Shown: positions 18,903 through 26,819, counted from the first letter of the stretch. The stretch: DNA of 64,000 bases from Elizabethkingia occulta (GCF_002023715.1 NZ_MAHX01000016.1:248001-312000); one strand, 5' to 3'. Made by a program: numbers and translations. The notes: a model not told the origin generated them from the letters alone.

Positions 18903-18926
18903 AAACGGACTGTATGGTCCGTTTTT
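18903..18926 (+). terminator. Terminator of peptide gene 2
   Basis: AAACGGAC (18903-18910) pairs with GTCCGTTT (18917-18924), followed by Ts. Confidence 0.88.
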
Positions 18927-18943
18927 AATTGATACTAAAATAT

Positions 18944-18974
18944 TTTGCCAAATGAGCAAAATATTGTATCTATG
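18944..18974 (+). promoter_or_regulatory. Promoter of peptide gene 3
   Basis: TTTG (18944-18947), 19-nt spacer, TATCTATG (18967-18974). The best -33 match of the three copies. Confidence 0.65.
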
Positions 18975-18998
18975 TAATTCACCAAATAAAGATTTAAT

Positions 18999-19163
18999 AT
19001 GAAAAAAATTACTAGAAAAAATTTAAGTAATATCCTTGGCGGAAAGGATAATATAGAATTTAGACAAGGCTATTGTATTATCAATGGAACAAAATATCCT
19101 TGGGATTGCAATCAAAGATGTCTAAATGGAACAATACCATTGTGTCCTCCTATCGAGGAATAA
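18999..19163 (+). CDS. Double-glycine-leader Cys4 peptide, copy 3
   Basis: A 54-aa precursor: leader MKKITRKNLSNILGG, then a 39-aa core with cysteines 26, 37, 41 and 49 (C-x10-C-x3-C-x7-C, as in copy 1). Conserved RQGYCIING, PWDCNQRC and PLCP segments. The core is charged (KDNIEFR) before the first Cys. Own promoter and terminator. No transporter, immunity or modification gene lies next to it; the peptides must use an exporter elsewhere in the genome if they are secreted. Confidence 0.85.
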   Translation: MKKITRKNLSNILGGKDNIEFRQGYCIINGTKYPWDCNQRCLNGTIPLCPPIEE

Positions 19164-19170
19164 AAAATTT

Positions 19171-19197
19171 AAACGGACTTTATGGTCCGTTTTTTTG
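19171..19197 (+). terminator. Terminator of peptide gene 3
   Basis: AAACGGAC (19171-19178) pairs with GTCCGTTT (19185-19192) and runs into TTTTTT. Confidence 0.9.
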
Positions 19198-19328
19198 TGA
19201 TTTGCAGATTGAATTTCAGTGAAGTGATTCTCTTAGGATTGAATTAGGTATTAAGTAGTAAAACATATCCGGTAATCTGAGCGTGTATTGGTAATATTTT
19301 TTAAATTTACGGGCATAAACTTCATGAA

Positions 19329-21452
19329 ATGAGAAGACCCATAACGACGCCGAAACCTGATTTTGATATTAAGCCTTCAGCATTTGAAAATTATAATTTT
19401 GAGAAGGACGGACTTCAGATGAAGACTTCGTATTCTGCAGACGATGCCCAGGCTTTGATTGATAAAGAATATTCGGCAGGGATTGCTCCTTATCTCAGAG
19501 GCCCATATACAACAATGTATGTTCAGAAACCATGGACAATCAGACAATATGCAGGATTCTCTACTGCAGAAGAATCCAATGCGTTTTACCGTAGAAATCT
19601 GGCAGCAGGTCAAAAAGGCCTTTCTGTAGCATTCGATCTTGCAACGCACAGAGGATATGACTCGGATCATGCAAGAGTTGTTGGTGATGTTGGAAAAGCC
19701 GGAGTGGCAATAGATTCGGTAGAGGATATGAAGATCCTCTTCAATGAAATTCCTTTGGATCAGATTTCCGTTTCCATGACTATGAACGGTGCTGTACTGC
19801 CTATTTTGGCATTTTATATTGTAGCGGCAGAAGAACAAGGGGTAAATCAGGAACTTCTCTCGGGAACCATCCAGAATGATATTCTGAAAGAGTTTATGGT
19901 AAGGAATACCTATATCTATCCACCAGCGCCTTCTATGAAGATTATTGCCGATATATTCGAATATACTTCACAAAATATCCCTAAGTTCAATTCTATTTCT
20001 ATTTCAGGCTACCATATGCAGGAAGCAGGAGCCACACCTGTTCTGGAAATGGCTTATACGCTGGCTGATGGTTTAGAATATGTAAGAACCGGAATACAGG
20101 CCGGAATGAATATCGATGATTTTGCTCCACGCTTATCATTCTTCTGGGCTATTGGTATGAATCATTTTATGGAGATTGCCAAAATGCGTGCGGCCAGGTA
20201 TATCTGGTCCGAGCTGATTGCGCAGTTCAAACCTCAAAATTCAAAATCTCTTGCTCTAAGAACCCATTCCCAAACTTCGGGATGGAGCTTAACAGAACAA
20301 GAACCATTTAATAATATTACCCGTACCGCTATCGAAGCCTTGTCTTCAGCATTAGGAGGAACACAATCTTTGCATACCAATGCACTGGATGAGGCTATTG
20401 CCTTGCCTACAGATTATTCTGCTAAAATTGCCAGAAATACACAGATTATATTGCAGCAGGAAAGCAAAATATGCGACGTGGTAGATCCGATGGGAGGAAG
20501 TTATCTTGTAGAAAGTCTTACCCAGCAGATGATTGATGAAGCCACGAAGTATATTGATGAGGTGGAGAAAGAAGGTGGGATGACTAAGGCTATTGAAGCT
20601 GGAATTCCAAAAATGAGAATTGAGGAGGCGGCTGCTAAAAAACAGGCAAAGATTGACAGCAGTGAAGAATTTATCATCGGAGTAAATAGCTTCAGAACCC
20701 AGCAGAAACAGCCACAATTTGAAATTCTGGATATTGATAATTCATTGGTACGCCAGAAGCAGATTGAAAGGCTGAACAGCATAAAATCAGGAAGAGATAA
20801 TCAGGCTGTAGAACAGATTCTCGATGAGATTAAAGAATGTGCAAAAACGGAAAAAGGAAATCTCCTGGCGTTGAGTATAGAAGCTGCAAGAAGAAGAGCT
20901 ACTTTAGGAGAAATTTCTGATGCTCTGGAAGGAGAATTTGGAAGATATAAAGCACAAATAAAAACCATTCAGGGAGTTTACGCTATGAATGCATCTAAAA
21001 ATGAATACTTTGCTAAAGCTGTTGAGCTGACACAAAAGTTTGAAGAATACGAAGGACGCAGGCCGCGTTTAATGGTCGTGAAAATGGGGCAGGATGGTCA
21101 CGATAGAGGTGCAAAAGTAGTAGCAACAGCTTTTGCAGATATGGGCTTTGATGTGGATGTTGCACCATTATTCCAGACACCGGAAGAAGTGGCGAAACAG
21201 GCCGTTGAAAATGATATTCATATTTTGGGTGTCTCTTCACTTGCTGCAGGACACAAAACACTGGTTCCACAGGTGGTGGAAGAATTGAAAAAATTAGGTG
21301 CAGACGATATTACCATTGTTGTAGGTGGTGTTATCCCTCAACAGGATTATGAATTCTTATACGCAAACGGAGCAGATCATATATTTGGTCCCGGAACCAA
21401 TCTGCCGCAATGTGCATGTGAGATTCTGGAGAAACTGATTGCTGCGGAATAA
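19329..21452 (+). CDS. Methylmalonyl-CoA mutase, catalytic subunit
   Basis: Adenosylcobalamin enzyme that interconverts (R)-methylmalonyl-CoA and succinyl-CoA (propionate metabolism). The TIM barrel shows RPYTTMYV-like substrate entry ([20 protein letters not shown]) and [17 protein letters not shown]. The C-terminal B12 domain has the base-off signature [11 protein letters not shown] with the Co-coordinating His. The length of 707 aa matches MutB. A small-subunit partner (mutA) is normally just upstream but is not in the window; the peptide triplet sits there. MeaB lies 4.4 kb downstream. Confidence 0.95.
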   Translation: MRRPITTPKPDFDIKPSAFENYNFEKDGLQMKTSYSADDAQALIDKEYSAGIAPYLRGPYTTMYVQKPWTIRQYAGFSTAEESNAFYRRNLAAGQKGLSVAFDLATHRGYDSDHARVVGDVGKAGVAIDSVEDMKILFNEIPLDQISVSMTMNGAVLPILAFYIVAAEEQGVNQELLSGTIQNDILKEFMVRNTYIYPPAPSMKIIADIFEYTSQNIPKFNSISISGYHMQEAGATPVLEMAYTLADGLEYVRTGIQAGMNIDDFAPRLSFFWAIGMNHFMEIAKMRAARYIWSELIAQFKPQNSKSLALRTHSQTSGWSLTEQEPFNNITRTAIEALSSALGGTQSLHTNALDEAIALPTDYSAKIARNTQIILQQESKICDVVDPMGGSYLVESLTQQMIDEATKYIDEVEKEGGMTKAIEAGIPKMRIEEAAAKKQAKIDSSEEFIIGVNSFRTQQKQPQFEILDIDNSLVRQKQIERLNSIKSGRDNQAVEQILDEIKECAKTEKGNLLALSIEAARRRATLGEISDALEGEFGRYKAQIKTIQGVYAMNASKNEYFAKAVELTQKFEEYEGRRPRLMVVKMGQDGHDRGAKVVATAFADMGFDVDVAPLFQTPEEVAKQAVENDIHILGVSSLAAGHKTLVPQVVEELKKLGADDITIVVGGVIPQQDYEFLYANGADHIFGPGTNLPQCACEILEKLIAAE

Positions 21453-21462
21453 TTAAGCCTGA

Positions 21463-21660
21463 ATGAAAAAGAGACTTTTAATAATGCTTTTGGTAAGTAT
21501 ATTCTGTTATTTAGCTGGTGGCTACCTGCAGAATATTTACGGATTAGATCCTCCTTACATCTTTTACTGGTCAGGATTTGTGTTGAGAATTTTAGCCATA
21601 CTTTTTGTACTGACAACCCTTATTGTACACGGGATATCCTTTCTAAAGAATAGAAAGTAA
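21463..21660 (+). CDS. Small two-helix membrane protein
   Basis: No family recognised. A 65-aa protein with two hydrophobic segments (about residues 3-23 and 34-58) and short basic ends. It starts 10 bp after the mutase stop and is probably cotranscribed with it, then ends before a bidirectional terminator. Confidence 0.6.
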   Translation: MKKRLLIMLLVSIFCYLAGGYLQNIYGLDPPYIFYWSGFVLRILAILFVLTTLIVHGISFLKNRK

Positions 21661-21671
21661 TATATCATAAT

Positions 21672-21702
21672 AAAGAGCTGCTCTGAATAAGGGCAGCTCT
21701 TT
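21672..21702. terminator. Bidirectional terminator
   Basis: AAAGAGCTGC (21672-21681) pairs with GCAGCTCTTT (21693-21702) between convergent genes. Confidence 0.85.
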
Positions 21703-21709
21703 TACTATT

Positions 21710-22012
21710 TTAGTTCTGTTTTTTTGCATTTGTGCTTACATAAGCAAGAACCCAGTTTTTCTCTTCATCCGTTAATTTAGCTTTTGGGGCCATCTGATCC
21801 ATAATAGGCTTCCATTTCTCCGCGGTATGATCCTCAGGTTTTGGCAGATCATGACATTTACCACATCGGGTTTCAAAAAGATTTTTGGCAGTTGCAAATT
21901 GTTGTTCAGTCAGCTTGTAAACCGGCTTTACAGTACTGGCGGTACCTTGTGTACGTGTACTGCATGAAAATATAAACAACATTAATCCACCTGCTATTAT
22001 CGCCTTTTTCAT
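21710..22012 (-). CDS. Small c-type cytochrome lipoprotein
   Basis: A 100-aa exported protein: signal peptide with lipobox LFIFSC (Cys17), then one heme c site CGKCH (in FETRCGKCHDLPKPEDHT) and a Met-rich C-terminal helix (IMDQMAPKAKLTDEEK) that can give the axial Met. Short electron carrier anchored in a membrane by lipid. Its partner is unknown; the cbb3 oxidase is 25 kb away. Confidence 0.88.
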   Translation of the reverse strand: MKKAIIAGGLMLFIFSCSTRTQGTASTVKPVYKLTEQQFATAKNLFETRCGKCHDLPKPEDHTAEKWKPIMDQMAPKAKLTDEEKNWVLAYVSTNAKKQN

Positions 22013-22152
22013 ATCTTATTATTTATTAATTAGTTATTTAAATGTAAAGGTTTTAGCTTTAAAATCGCCTGAGAAAGCCTGTGTGACATGCATTTGTTAT
22101 TTAGTCTGAATAAAAAATTGAGATGTATAGCACCTGATAATAAAAAAATATA

Positions 22153-22180
22153 TTGGTTTTTATAAAAATTAATATATTTG
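22153..22180 (+). promoter_or_regulatory. Promoter of the leader transcript before rtcB
   Basis: TTG at 22153-22155, 17-nt spacer, TATATTTG at 22173-22180. The nearest good promoter upstream of rtcB; none as good is seen between the terminator at 22322 and rtcB. Confidence 0.6.
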
Positions 22181-22221
22181 CATCTCAAAATAAAGTTTAA
22201 CCATTTAAAAACAACGAAGTA

Positions 22222-22299
22222 ATGTTCAGATTTCAGAAAAACTCTTCAGCAGGATTGCCACTTATAGTGGTGAGGCTTCGTGGTTTGGTACATTCTTAG
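22222..22299 (+). CDS. Putative 25-aa leader peptide
   Basis: ATG to TAG encoding 25 residues; the second half LPLIVVRLRGLVHS is mostly Leu, Ile and Val, like the leader peptides of branched-chain amino acid attenuators. The RNA folds: CCACT-tat-AGTGG inside the ORF (22258-22270), and ACGAAG (22214-22219) pairs with CTTCGT (22276-22281) around the start codon. A terminator follows 22 nt after the stop. The layout fits transcription attenuation, but the gene behind it is rtcB, not an ilv/leu gene. Whether the peptide is made is inference. Confidence 0.45.
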   Translation: MFRFQKNSSAGLPLIVVRLRGLVHS

Positions 22300-22321
22300 A
22301 ATAACAGTACAATGAAATATC

Positions 22322-22354
22322 AAAACCCGGAGTCGTAGAGATTTCGGGTTTTTT
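22322..22354 (+). terminator. Terminator / possible attenuator before rtcB
   Basis: AAAACCCG (22322-22329) pairs with CGGGTTTT (22345-22352) and ends in a T-run. A competing pairing exists: TAGAGATTTCGGG (22336-22348) is nearly complementary to CCCCGAATCTCTA just downstream (22381-22393), which would break the terminator. Confidence 0.75.
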
Positions 22355-22412
22355 ATTGCGTAATATTTCAAACTTAGTTTCCCCGAATCTCTATTTCAAA
22401 CTTAATTTTTGT

Positions 22413-22486
22413 CACAAATTTTAGTGTGATAAACTTTTTCGACTATGTATATAGTTGATTAAGATAATGCGGCCTTAAAATTTGTG
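22413..22486. repeat. 11-bp inverted repeat enclosing a second small dyad, upstream of rtcB
   Basis: CACAAATTTTA (22413-22423) and TAAAATTTGTG (22476-22486) are perfect inverted copies 52 bp apart; between them ACTAT (22442-22446) and ATAGT (22451-22455) form a smaller dyad. Could be a regulator site or RNA structure in the rtcB leader. The rest of the gene-free 22013-22524 holds nothing else I can name. Confidence 0.5.
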
Positions 22487-22545
22487 GCCAGCATAGCTGA
22501 TGCATAGCTTAAAGCATTTGCATCATGAATTTAAAGAACAAAACA

Positions 22546-23937
22546 ATGGGAAATTTAAAACTTAAAGGAAAAGATATATTAAAGATTGGATATCCTAATA
22601 ACCAGAGTGTTAATGTTGCTCTGGAAGTTATGAAAAGAAATTTTGCAACCAAAAACATTCATTATGTAAAATCTCTTTTAAAAGAAATTTTGCTGCATCC
22701 GGAAAACTATGAAAAAGACTTAAGTTTCGGACAAATAGCAGAAGCTTTATTATTATCTAAAAAAACTGAAAAACGAATGTTGAATAGCCAAAGAGCTGCA
22801 TTTCAGGTTTTCGGACACAATATTTCAGAGGAGGCAAAGAATCAGCTTTATACAGCACTAAAATTGCCAATATCGCTTCAGGGAGCATTAATGCCCGATG
22901 CACATAGTGGTTATGGCCTTCCGATCGGTGGTGTTCTGGCGGTAGAAAATGCTGTAATCCCTTACGGTGTAGGGATGGACATTGGCTGCAGAATGAGCCT
23001 TAGCATCCTGGATACTCCGGTTTCATATCTGGACGGGGCAAGAGATAAATATGAAAAAGCACTGGCAGAACATACCAAATTTGGGATGTATGAAACCCAT
23101 AAGTCTCATATTGAGCATGAGATTTTTGAAAGAGATACTTTCGGAATGATTCCGGTGCTGCGAAGACTGAAAGCAAAAGCTATTAAACAAATGGGAACAT
23201 CCGGAGGAGGGAACCATTTCGTAGAATTTGGCGAAGTCGAAATCACGGAGGAAGATGACCAAATAAACCTTCCAAAAGGAAAGTATCTGGGGATTTTATC
23301 CCATAGTGGTTCCCGTGGTCTGGGCGCAGAGATTGCCCAGTATTACTCAAGAGTTGCTGTAGAGCAATGCCCGCTTCCTAAAGAAGCGCAGCAGTTTGCA
23401 TGGCTAGACCTTAGTACTCACATGGGCTTGGAATATTGGACAGCAATGACCCTGGCCGGAGATTATGCTTCAGCCTGTCATGATGATATTCACCGCAGAT
23501 TGGTTAAAGCCGTAGGTGGGAGAGTGAAAGCTAAAATAGAAAATCATCACAACTTTGCCTGGAAAGAAATTCATAACGGAAAAGAAGTGATTGTTCACCG
23601 TAAGGGAGCAACCCCGGCTAATGAAAATGAACTGGGAATGATTCCGGGATCTGTGACAGCGAAAGGGTTTATTGTTCGCGGTAAAGGGAATCCTGATTCA
23701 TTGCATTCAGCTTCACATGGTGCCGGAAGAGCCCATTCCAGAGGAGCATGCAGAAGTCTTTTCACACAAAGTGATATCAGAAAAGAACTGCAATTAAAGA
23801 ATGTAACACTAATGGGAGGAAATGCCGAGGAAGCTCCAATGGCGTATAAAGATATTCATGAAGTAATGAATGCACAAAGCGAATTAGTAGATATTCTGGG
23901 AACATTTCAACCAAGAATTGTAAGAATGGACAAGTAG
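22546..23937 (+). CDS. rtcB: RtcB-family RNA ligase (RtcB2-like, linked to PrfH)
   Basis: GTP- and Mn2+-dependent ligase that joins 2',3'-cyclic phosphate and 5'-OH RNA ends. Metal and guanylylation residues are visible: Cys148 in MDIGCRMS, GGGNHFVEF, LSHSGSRGLG, and His391 in SHGAGRAHSRG, the position of the guanylylated His. About 463 aa from the ATG at 22546; the ATG at 22525 would add seven residues. It heads an operon with a zinc-ribbon protein, PrfH and a TPR protein. The PrfH link is the mark of the RtcB2-PrfH pair, known to reseal 16S rRNA cut in the decoding centre. No RtcA or RtcR is near. Confidence 0.93.
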   Translation: MGNLKLKGKDILKIGYPNNQSVNVALEVMKRNFATKNIHYVKSLLKEILLHPENYEKDLSFGQIAEALLLSKKTEKRMLNSQRAAFQVFGHNISEEAKNQLYTALKLPISLQGALMPDAHSGYGLPIGGVLAVENAVIPYGVGMDIGCRMSLSILDTPVSYLDGARDKYEKALAEHTKFGMYETHKSHIEHEIFERDTFGMIPVLRRLKAKAIKQMGTSGGGNHFVEFGEVEITEEDDQINLPKGKYLGILSHSGSRGLGAEIAQYYSRVAVEQCPLPKEAQQFAWLDLSTHMGLEYWTAMTLAGDYASACHDDIHRRLVKAVGGRVKAKIENHHNFAWKEIHNGKEVIVHRKGATPANENELGMIPGSVTAKGFIVRGKGNPDSLHSASHGAGRAHSRGACRSLFTQSDIRKELQLKNVTLMGGNAEEAPMAYKDIHEVMNAQSELVDILGTFQPRIVRMDK

Positions 23938-23966
23938 CCTTGTGTGAATAACAAAAAAATAAAGAA

Positions 23967-24560
23967 ATGAAAAAGAGATATAAACAACAATATTATGCCT
24001 ACTACGAAGATTGCCTGGTTGTCTGTCCCTCTTGTGGAAAAGATACGACAGTAAAGAGCAGAAGTGGGTATGATGAAAAAGCAGTGTTGGAATGCCAGTA
24101 CTGTAATCTCAGAAGGAAGAAGGAAGATTTGGAGTTTTATAAAGCAATCATAAAGCTCAATTGTCCTGCATGTGGTCATTTTATCCACCATATAAAAGGG
24201 GGACTGAAAACAAAGCCAGAAAGCCTGCCTGTAAAATGTGAGGCATGTGATTCTGTATTTCAGATTCAGCCCAAAACAGAAAAATATGTACTGAACTATT
24301 CTACGAAAGAGGCAGGCTTAATCCGTGATCTGGTGTTTGGATGCCCGTTTTATTTTCAGGAAGATTTCAAAGGAAAATTATTCTGGGCTAGAAATATGGA
24401 GCATCTCTTAGAAATGGAAAACTATATCTCTTCTGACCTGAGAACCAGATTGCCATACAAAATGCGTATGGTTGAAAGATTGCCAACATTTGTTAAAGAA
24501 GCAAAAAACAGAGACGCTATCTTAAAGATTTTACAAAAATGGAAAAACTCATACAAATAA
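23967..24560 (+). CDS. Double zinc-ribbon protein between rtcB and prfH
   Basis: Not a family I can name. A 197-aa protein with two four-cysteine zinc ribbons: C20-x2-C23 with C43-x2-C46, and C66-x2-C69 with C91-x2-C94 (CPSCGK, CQYC, CPACGH, CEAC). The C-terminal 100 residues are mixed charged and aromatic without known motifs. It starts 29 bp after rtcB and overlaps prfH by 22 bp, so it is translated with the release factor. Zinc ribbons often bind RNA or ribosomes; a role in recognising the damaged ribosome or the RNA ends is an inference from context. Confidence 0.82.
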   Translation: MKKRYKQQYYAYYEDCLVVCPSCGKDTTVKSRSGYDEKAVLECQYCNLRRKKEDLEFYKAIIKLNCPACGHFIHHIKGGLKTKPESLPVKCEACDSVFQIQPKTEKYVLNYSTKEAGLIRDLVFGCPFYFQEDFKGKLFWARNMEHLLEMENYISSDLRTRLPYKMRMVERLPTFVKEAKNRDAILKILQKWKNSYK

Positions 24561-25237
24561 CATCAGGAAGAGGACCTTTAGAATGCCAGTGGGTAGTCGC
24601 TAAAATTTTGAAGGTTTTTCTGGAGGAAGTGAAACAAGAAAAAATAGATTATAAAATTATTCATCGTGAAAACGGTGATGAAAACCTGACACTAAAATCC
24701 GTAACCCTGCTTTTAAAAGATAAAGAATTAACAATATTTTTAAAAAGCTGGTTGGGGAGTATTTGTTGGGTCGGAAAGAGTACATTCAGGAAGCTGCATA
24801 AAAGGAGTAACTGGTATGTTGGAGTATTTGAAATTGAAGATGCAGAAGAAATTCATTTTGATGAAAAAGACATTCAGTTTCAGACAACACGCAGTCAGGG
24901 AAGCGGAGGACAGAACGTAAACAAAGTAAATACGGCAGTTCGTGCTACCCATATACCAACCGGAGAAAGTGTTTTTGTACAGGATTCCCGTTCACAGCTG
25001 GAAAATAAAAAACTATCAGTTACACGTTTAAAGGAAAAGGTTGTAGCACAGCATATTTTACAAATGCATCGCAGAATGCAGGATACCTGGAGCAATCATA
25101 TGCAGGTTGAGCGCGGAAATCCTGTTCGTACTTATTCCGGAACGGATTTTAAAAAGAATCATCAAGATAGATCCTTTAAAAAACAAAGGCAATCCCTGAA
25201 AAATGAGCTAAAAAATTACAGAAATGAACTTAACTAA
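24539..25237 (+). CDS. prfH: Peptide chain release factor H-like protein
   Basis: Short release factor homologue (232 aa, against 361 aa for RF1 here) that keeps the peptidyl hydrolase domain with GGQ (residues 123-125, in [12 protein letters not shown]) and the PrfH-type N-terminus ITSGRGPLECQWVV. It lacks the usual codon-recognition domain layout of RF1/RF2. In the known system PrfH frees peptides from ribosomes whose 16S rRNA is cut in the decoding centre, so that RtcB2 can reseal the rRNA. It overlaps the genes on both sides (22 and 14 bp), indicating translational coupling. Confidence 0.92.
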   Translation: MEKLIQITSGRGPLECQWVVAKILKVFLEEVKQEKIDYKIIHRENGDENLTLKSVTLLLKDKELTIFLKSWLGSICWVGKSTFRKLHKRSNWYVGVFEIEDAEEIHFDEKDIQFQTTRSQGSGGQNVNKVNTAVRATHIPTGESVFVQDSRSQLENKKLSVTRLKEKVVAQHILQMHRRMQDTWSNHMQVERGNPVRTYSGTDFKKNHQDRSFKKQRQSLKNELKNYRNELN

Positions 25238-25724
25238 AAACAAATATTATTTTCAAGCTTTAGATCATTATCCTTACAGTATACCGGATTGTGTAGAGGC
25301 TCTTAATTATGCTTTGTCTTATGATCCTCAGGATGCAGATAGTCTCTGCCTTATGGCCAGAGTGTATTCCGAAATACTAAAAGATTATAATACTGCGAAG
25401 GCATACTTTGAGGAAGCCATGAAAAATGATGTAACCAGTATCAGTATACCTCATTTTTATATTAAATGTATGCTGCATAATGAAGACTATGAAGAAGCAG
25501 AAAAGCTTATTGCTTATAGTCTTACTCTAAAAGGAATCAATAAAGCAGATATTTTACTCTTAAGATCTATTTTGAAGGAACGAAAGGGGAAAATAAAAAA
25601 AGCTATAAAGATACTATCAGAGGTTAGGGAAAATAGCTTTGATGAGGGAATGGTGCATCAGCTTGAAGACCGTAAAAAATTTCTTAAAGGGAAAATATCC
25701 CGAAAAAAGAAAAAGAAAGCCTGA
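25224..25724 (+). CDS. TPR-like protein with a Lys-rich tail, last gene of the rtcB-prfH operon
   Basis: A 166-aa helical protein with tetratricopeptide-like repeats (about residues 17-130, for example ALNYALSYDPQDADSLCLMARVY and YNTAKAYFEEAMKND) and a strongly basic C-terminus ending KISRKKKKKA, suited to RNA or ribosome contact. No signal peptide, so cytoplasmic. It overlaps prfH by 14 bp. Function unknown; its fixed position suggests an adaptor or scaffold for the repair proteins. Confidence 0.8.
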   Translation: MNLTKNKYYFQALDHYPYSIPDCVEALNYALSYDPQDADSLCLMARVYSEILKDYNTAKAYFEEAMKNDVTSISIPHFYIKCMLHNEDYEEAEKLIAYSLTLKGINKADILLLRSILKERKGKIKKAIKILSEVRENSFDEGMVHQLEDRKKFLKGKISRKKKKKA

Positions 25725-25739
25725 CAGGCTTTAAAACTG

Positions 25740-25768
25740 ACCGGAAGATTTTCTTCCGGTTTCTTTTT
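25740..25768 (+). terminator. Terminator of the rtcB-prfH operon
   Basis: ACCGGAAGA-ttt-TCTTCCGGT (25740-25760) then TTCTTTTT. Confidence 0.9.
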
Positions 25769-25802
25769 ACAGACAGGATTCTGTAAATTACTGTTTCTTT
25801 AG

Positions 25803-25810
25803 TATTTTTG
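25803..25810 (+). promoter_or_regulatory. -7 box of meaB
   Basis: TATTTTTG, 21 bp before the ATG at 25832. It rules out the TTG at 25808 as a start. The -33 element is poor. Confidence 0.6.
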
Positions 25811-25831
25811 TTGTTCAGACTGAATATTAGT

Positions 25832-26818
25832 ATGGCTAAAGCGCTTTCTACAGAACAGCTTATTAACGGAATCAAAAGCAATAATACCCGATTGCTGGGA
25901 AAAGCTATTTCTCTTGTTGAAAGCAAAAAACCGGAACACCGCATGCAAGCGGAAGAGCTTCTGAGACAGCTTATGCCTTTTACCGGGAAATCGGTAAGAG
26001 TAGGGATAACAGGAGTTCCGGGTGCCGGAAAATCTACTTTTATAGAAAGCTTCGGAAAATTGGCTATTGAAAAAGGAAATAAAGTTGCGGTACTGGCCAT
26101 AGATCCAAGTAGTAGTCTGAATCATGGGAGTATCCTCGGGGATAAAACAAGAATGGAAGAGCTAGCTAAAGATCCGAATGCATTTATCCGGCCCAGTCCT
26201 AGTGGCGGATTTCTTGGAGGAATAGCTAATACAACATTCGAGACCATGCTAATTTGCGAAGCTGCAGGATATGATTATATATTAATTGAAACTGTTGGTG
26301 TAGGGCAGAGCGAAGTAATGGTTGCAGATATTACAGATGTCTTTCTGTTCCTGAAAGTTTCCGGTACCGGAGATGAGTTGCAGGGAATAAAACGAGGTAT
26401 AATGGAGATGGTAGATATTATTTTCATTAACAAGGCGGACGAAGATAATAACCCGGCAGCGAAGAATGCTAAACTAGAGTTGATGCGTGCCCTTCATTTT
26501 ATAACACATAAGAATAAAGTCTGGAAAGTTCCGGTTATACTCGGTTCTGCACTAAAGAAGAAAGGACTGGAAGAATGCTATGAAAGGATAGAAGACTATA
26601 TCCTTCAGAAACATAAGGACAATACTTTTGAGGAAGAACGCCACCAGCAGGCAGAAAAGAGATTCGATTACTGGGTAAAAGAACTTATTCTGAGTAAAAC
26701 AAGATCATCTAAAGAATTGGAAGATGCCTACAACGAACATAAAAAAAATGCTTCAGAACTGGCAGTAAATCCTATCTCTGAAGCAAAAGATTTTGTTAAG
26801 AAGCTATTTAACGAGTAA
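25832..26818 (+). CDS. meaB: Methylmalonyl-CoA mutase-associated GTPase MeaB
   Basis: G3E-type P-loop GTPase that gates cobalamin loading and protects methylmalonyl-CoA mutase. Walker A GVPGAGKSTF, the switch region AIDPSSSLNHGSILGDKTRM, the Asp/Glu of ETVGVGQSE, and NKAD for guanine are all visible. 328 aa from the preferred ATG. The mutase gene is 4.4 kb upstream on the same strand, with the RtcB-PrfH cassette between them. Confidence 0.94.
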   Translation: MAKALSTEQLINGIKSNNTRLLGKAISLVESKKPEHRMQAEELLRQLMPFTGKSVRVGITGVPGAGKSTFIESFGKLAIEKGNKVAVLAIDPSSSLNHGSILGDKTRMEELAKDPNAFIRPSPSGGFLGGIANTTFETMLICEAAGYDYILIETVGVGQSEVMVADITDVFLFLKVSGTGDELQGIKRGIMEMVDIIFINKADEDNNPAAKNAKLELMRALHFITHKNKVWKVPVILGSALKKKGLEECYERIEDYILQKHKDNTFEEERHQQAEKRFDYWVKELILSKTRSSKELEDAYNEHKKNASELAVNPISEAKDFVKKLFNE

Positions 26819-26819
26819 C

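Noticed and set aside
18312-19328. CRISPR-like array because of the recurring AAACGGAC units
   Set aside because: The repeats are terminator stems about 275 bp apart, each behind a small peptide gene; no uniform short spacers.
22222-22354. Known riboswitch class in front of rtcB
   Set aside because: I could not match the folded leader to any riboswitch I know; a leader peptide with terminator explains it better.
24539-25237. PrfH as a truncated or frameshifted RF1/RF2
   Set aside because: It has its own PrfH-type N-terminus, an intact GGQ and overlaps with both neighbours; prfA is complete elsewhere.
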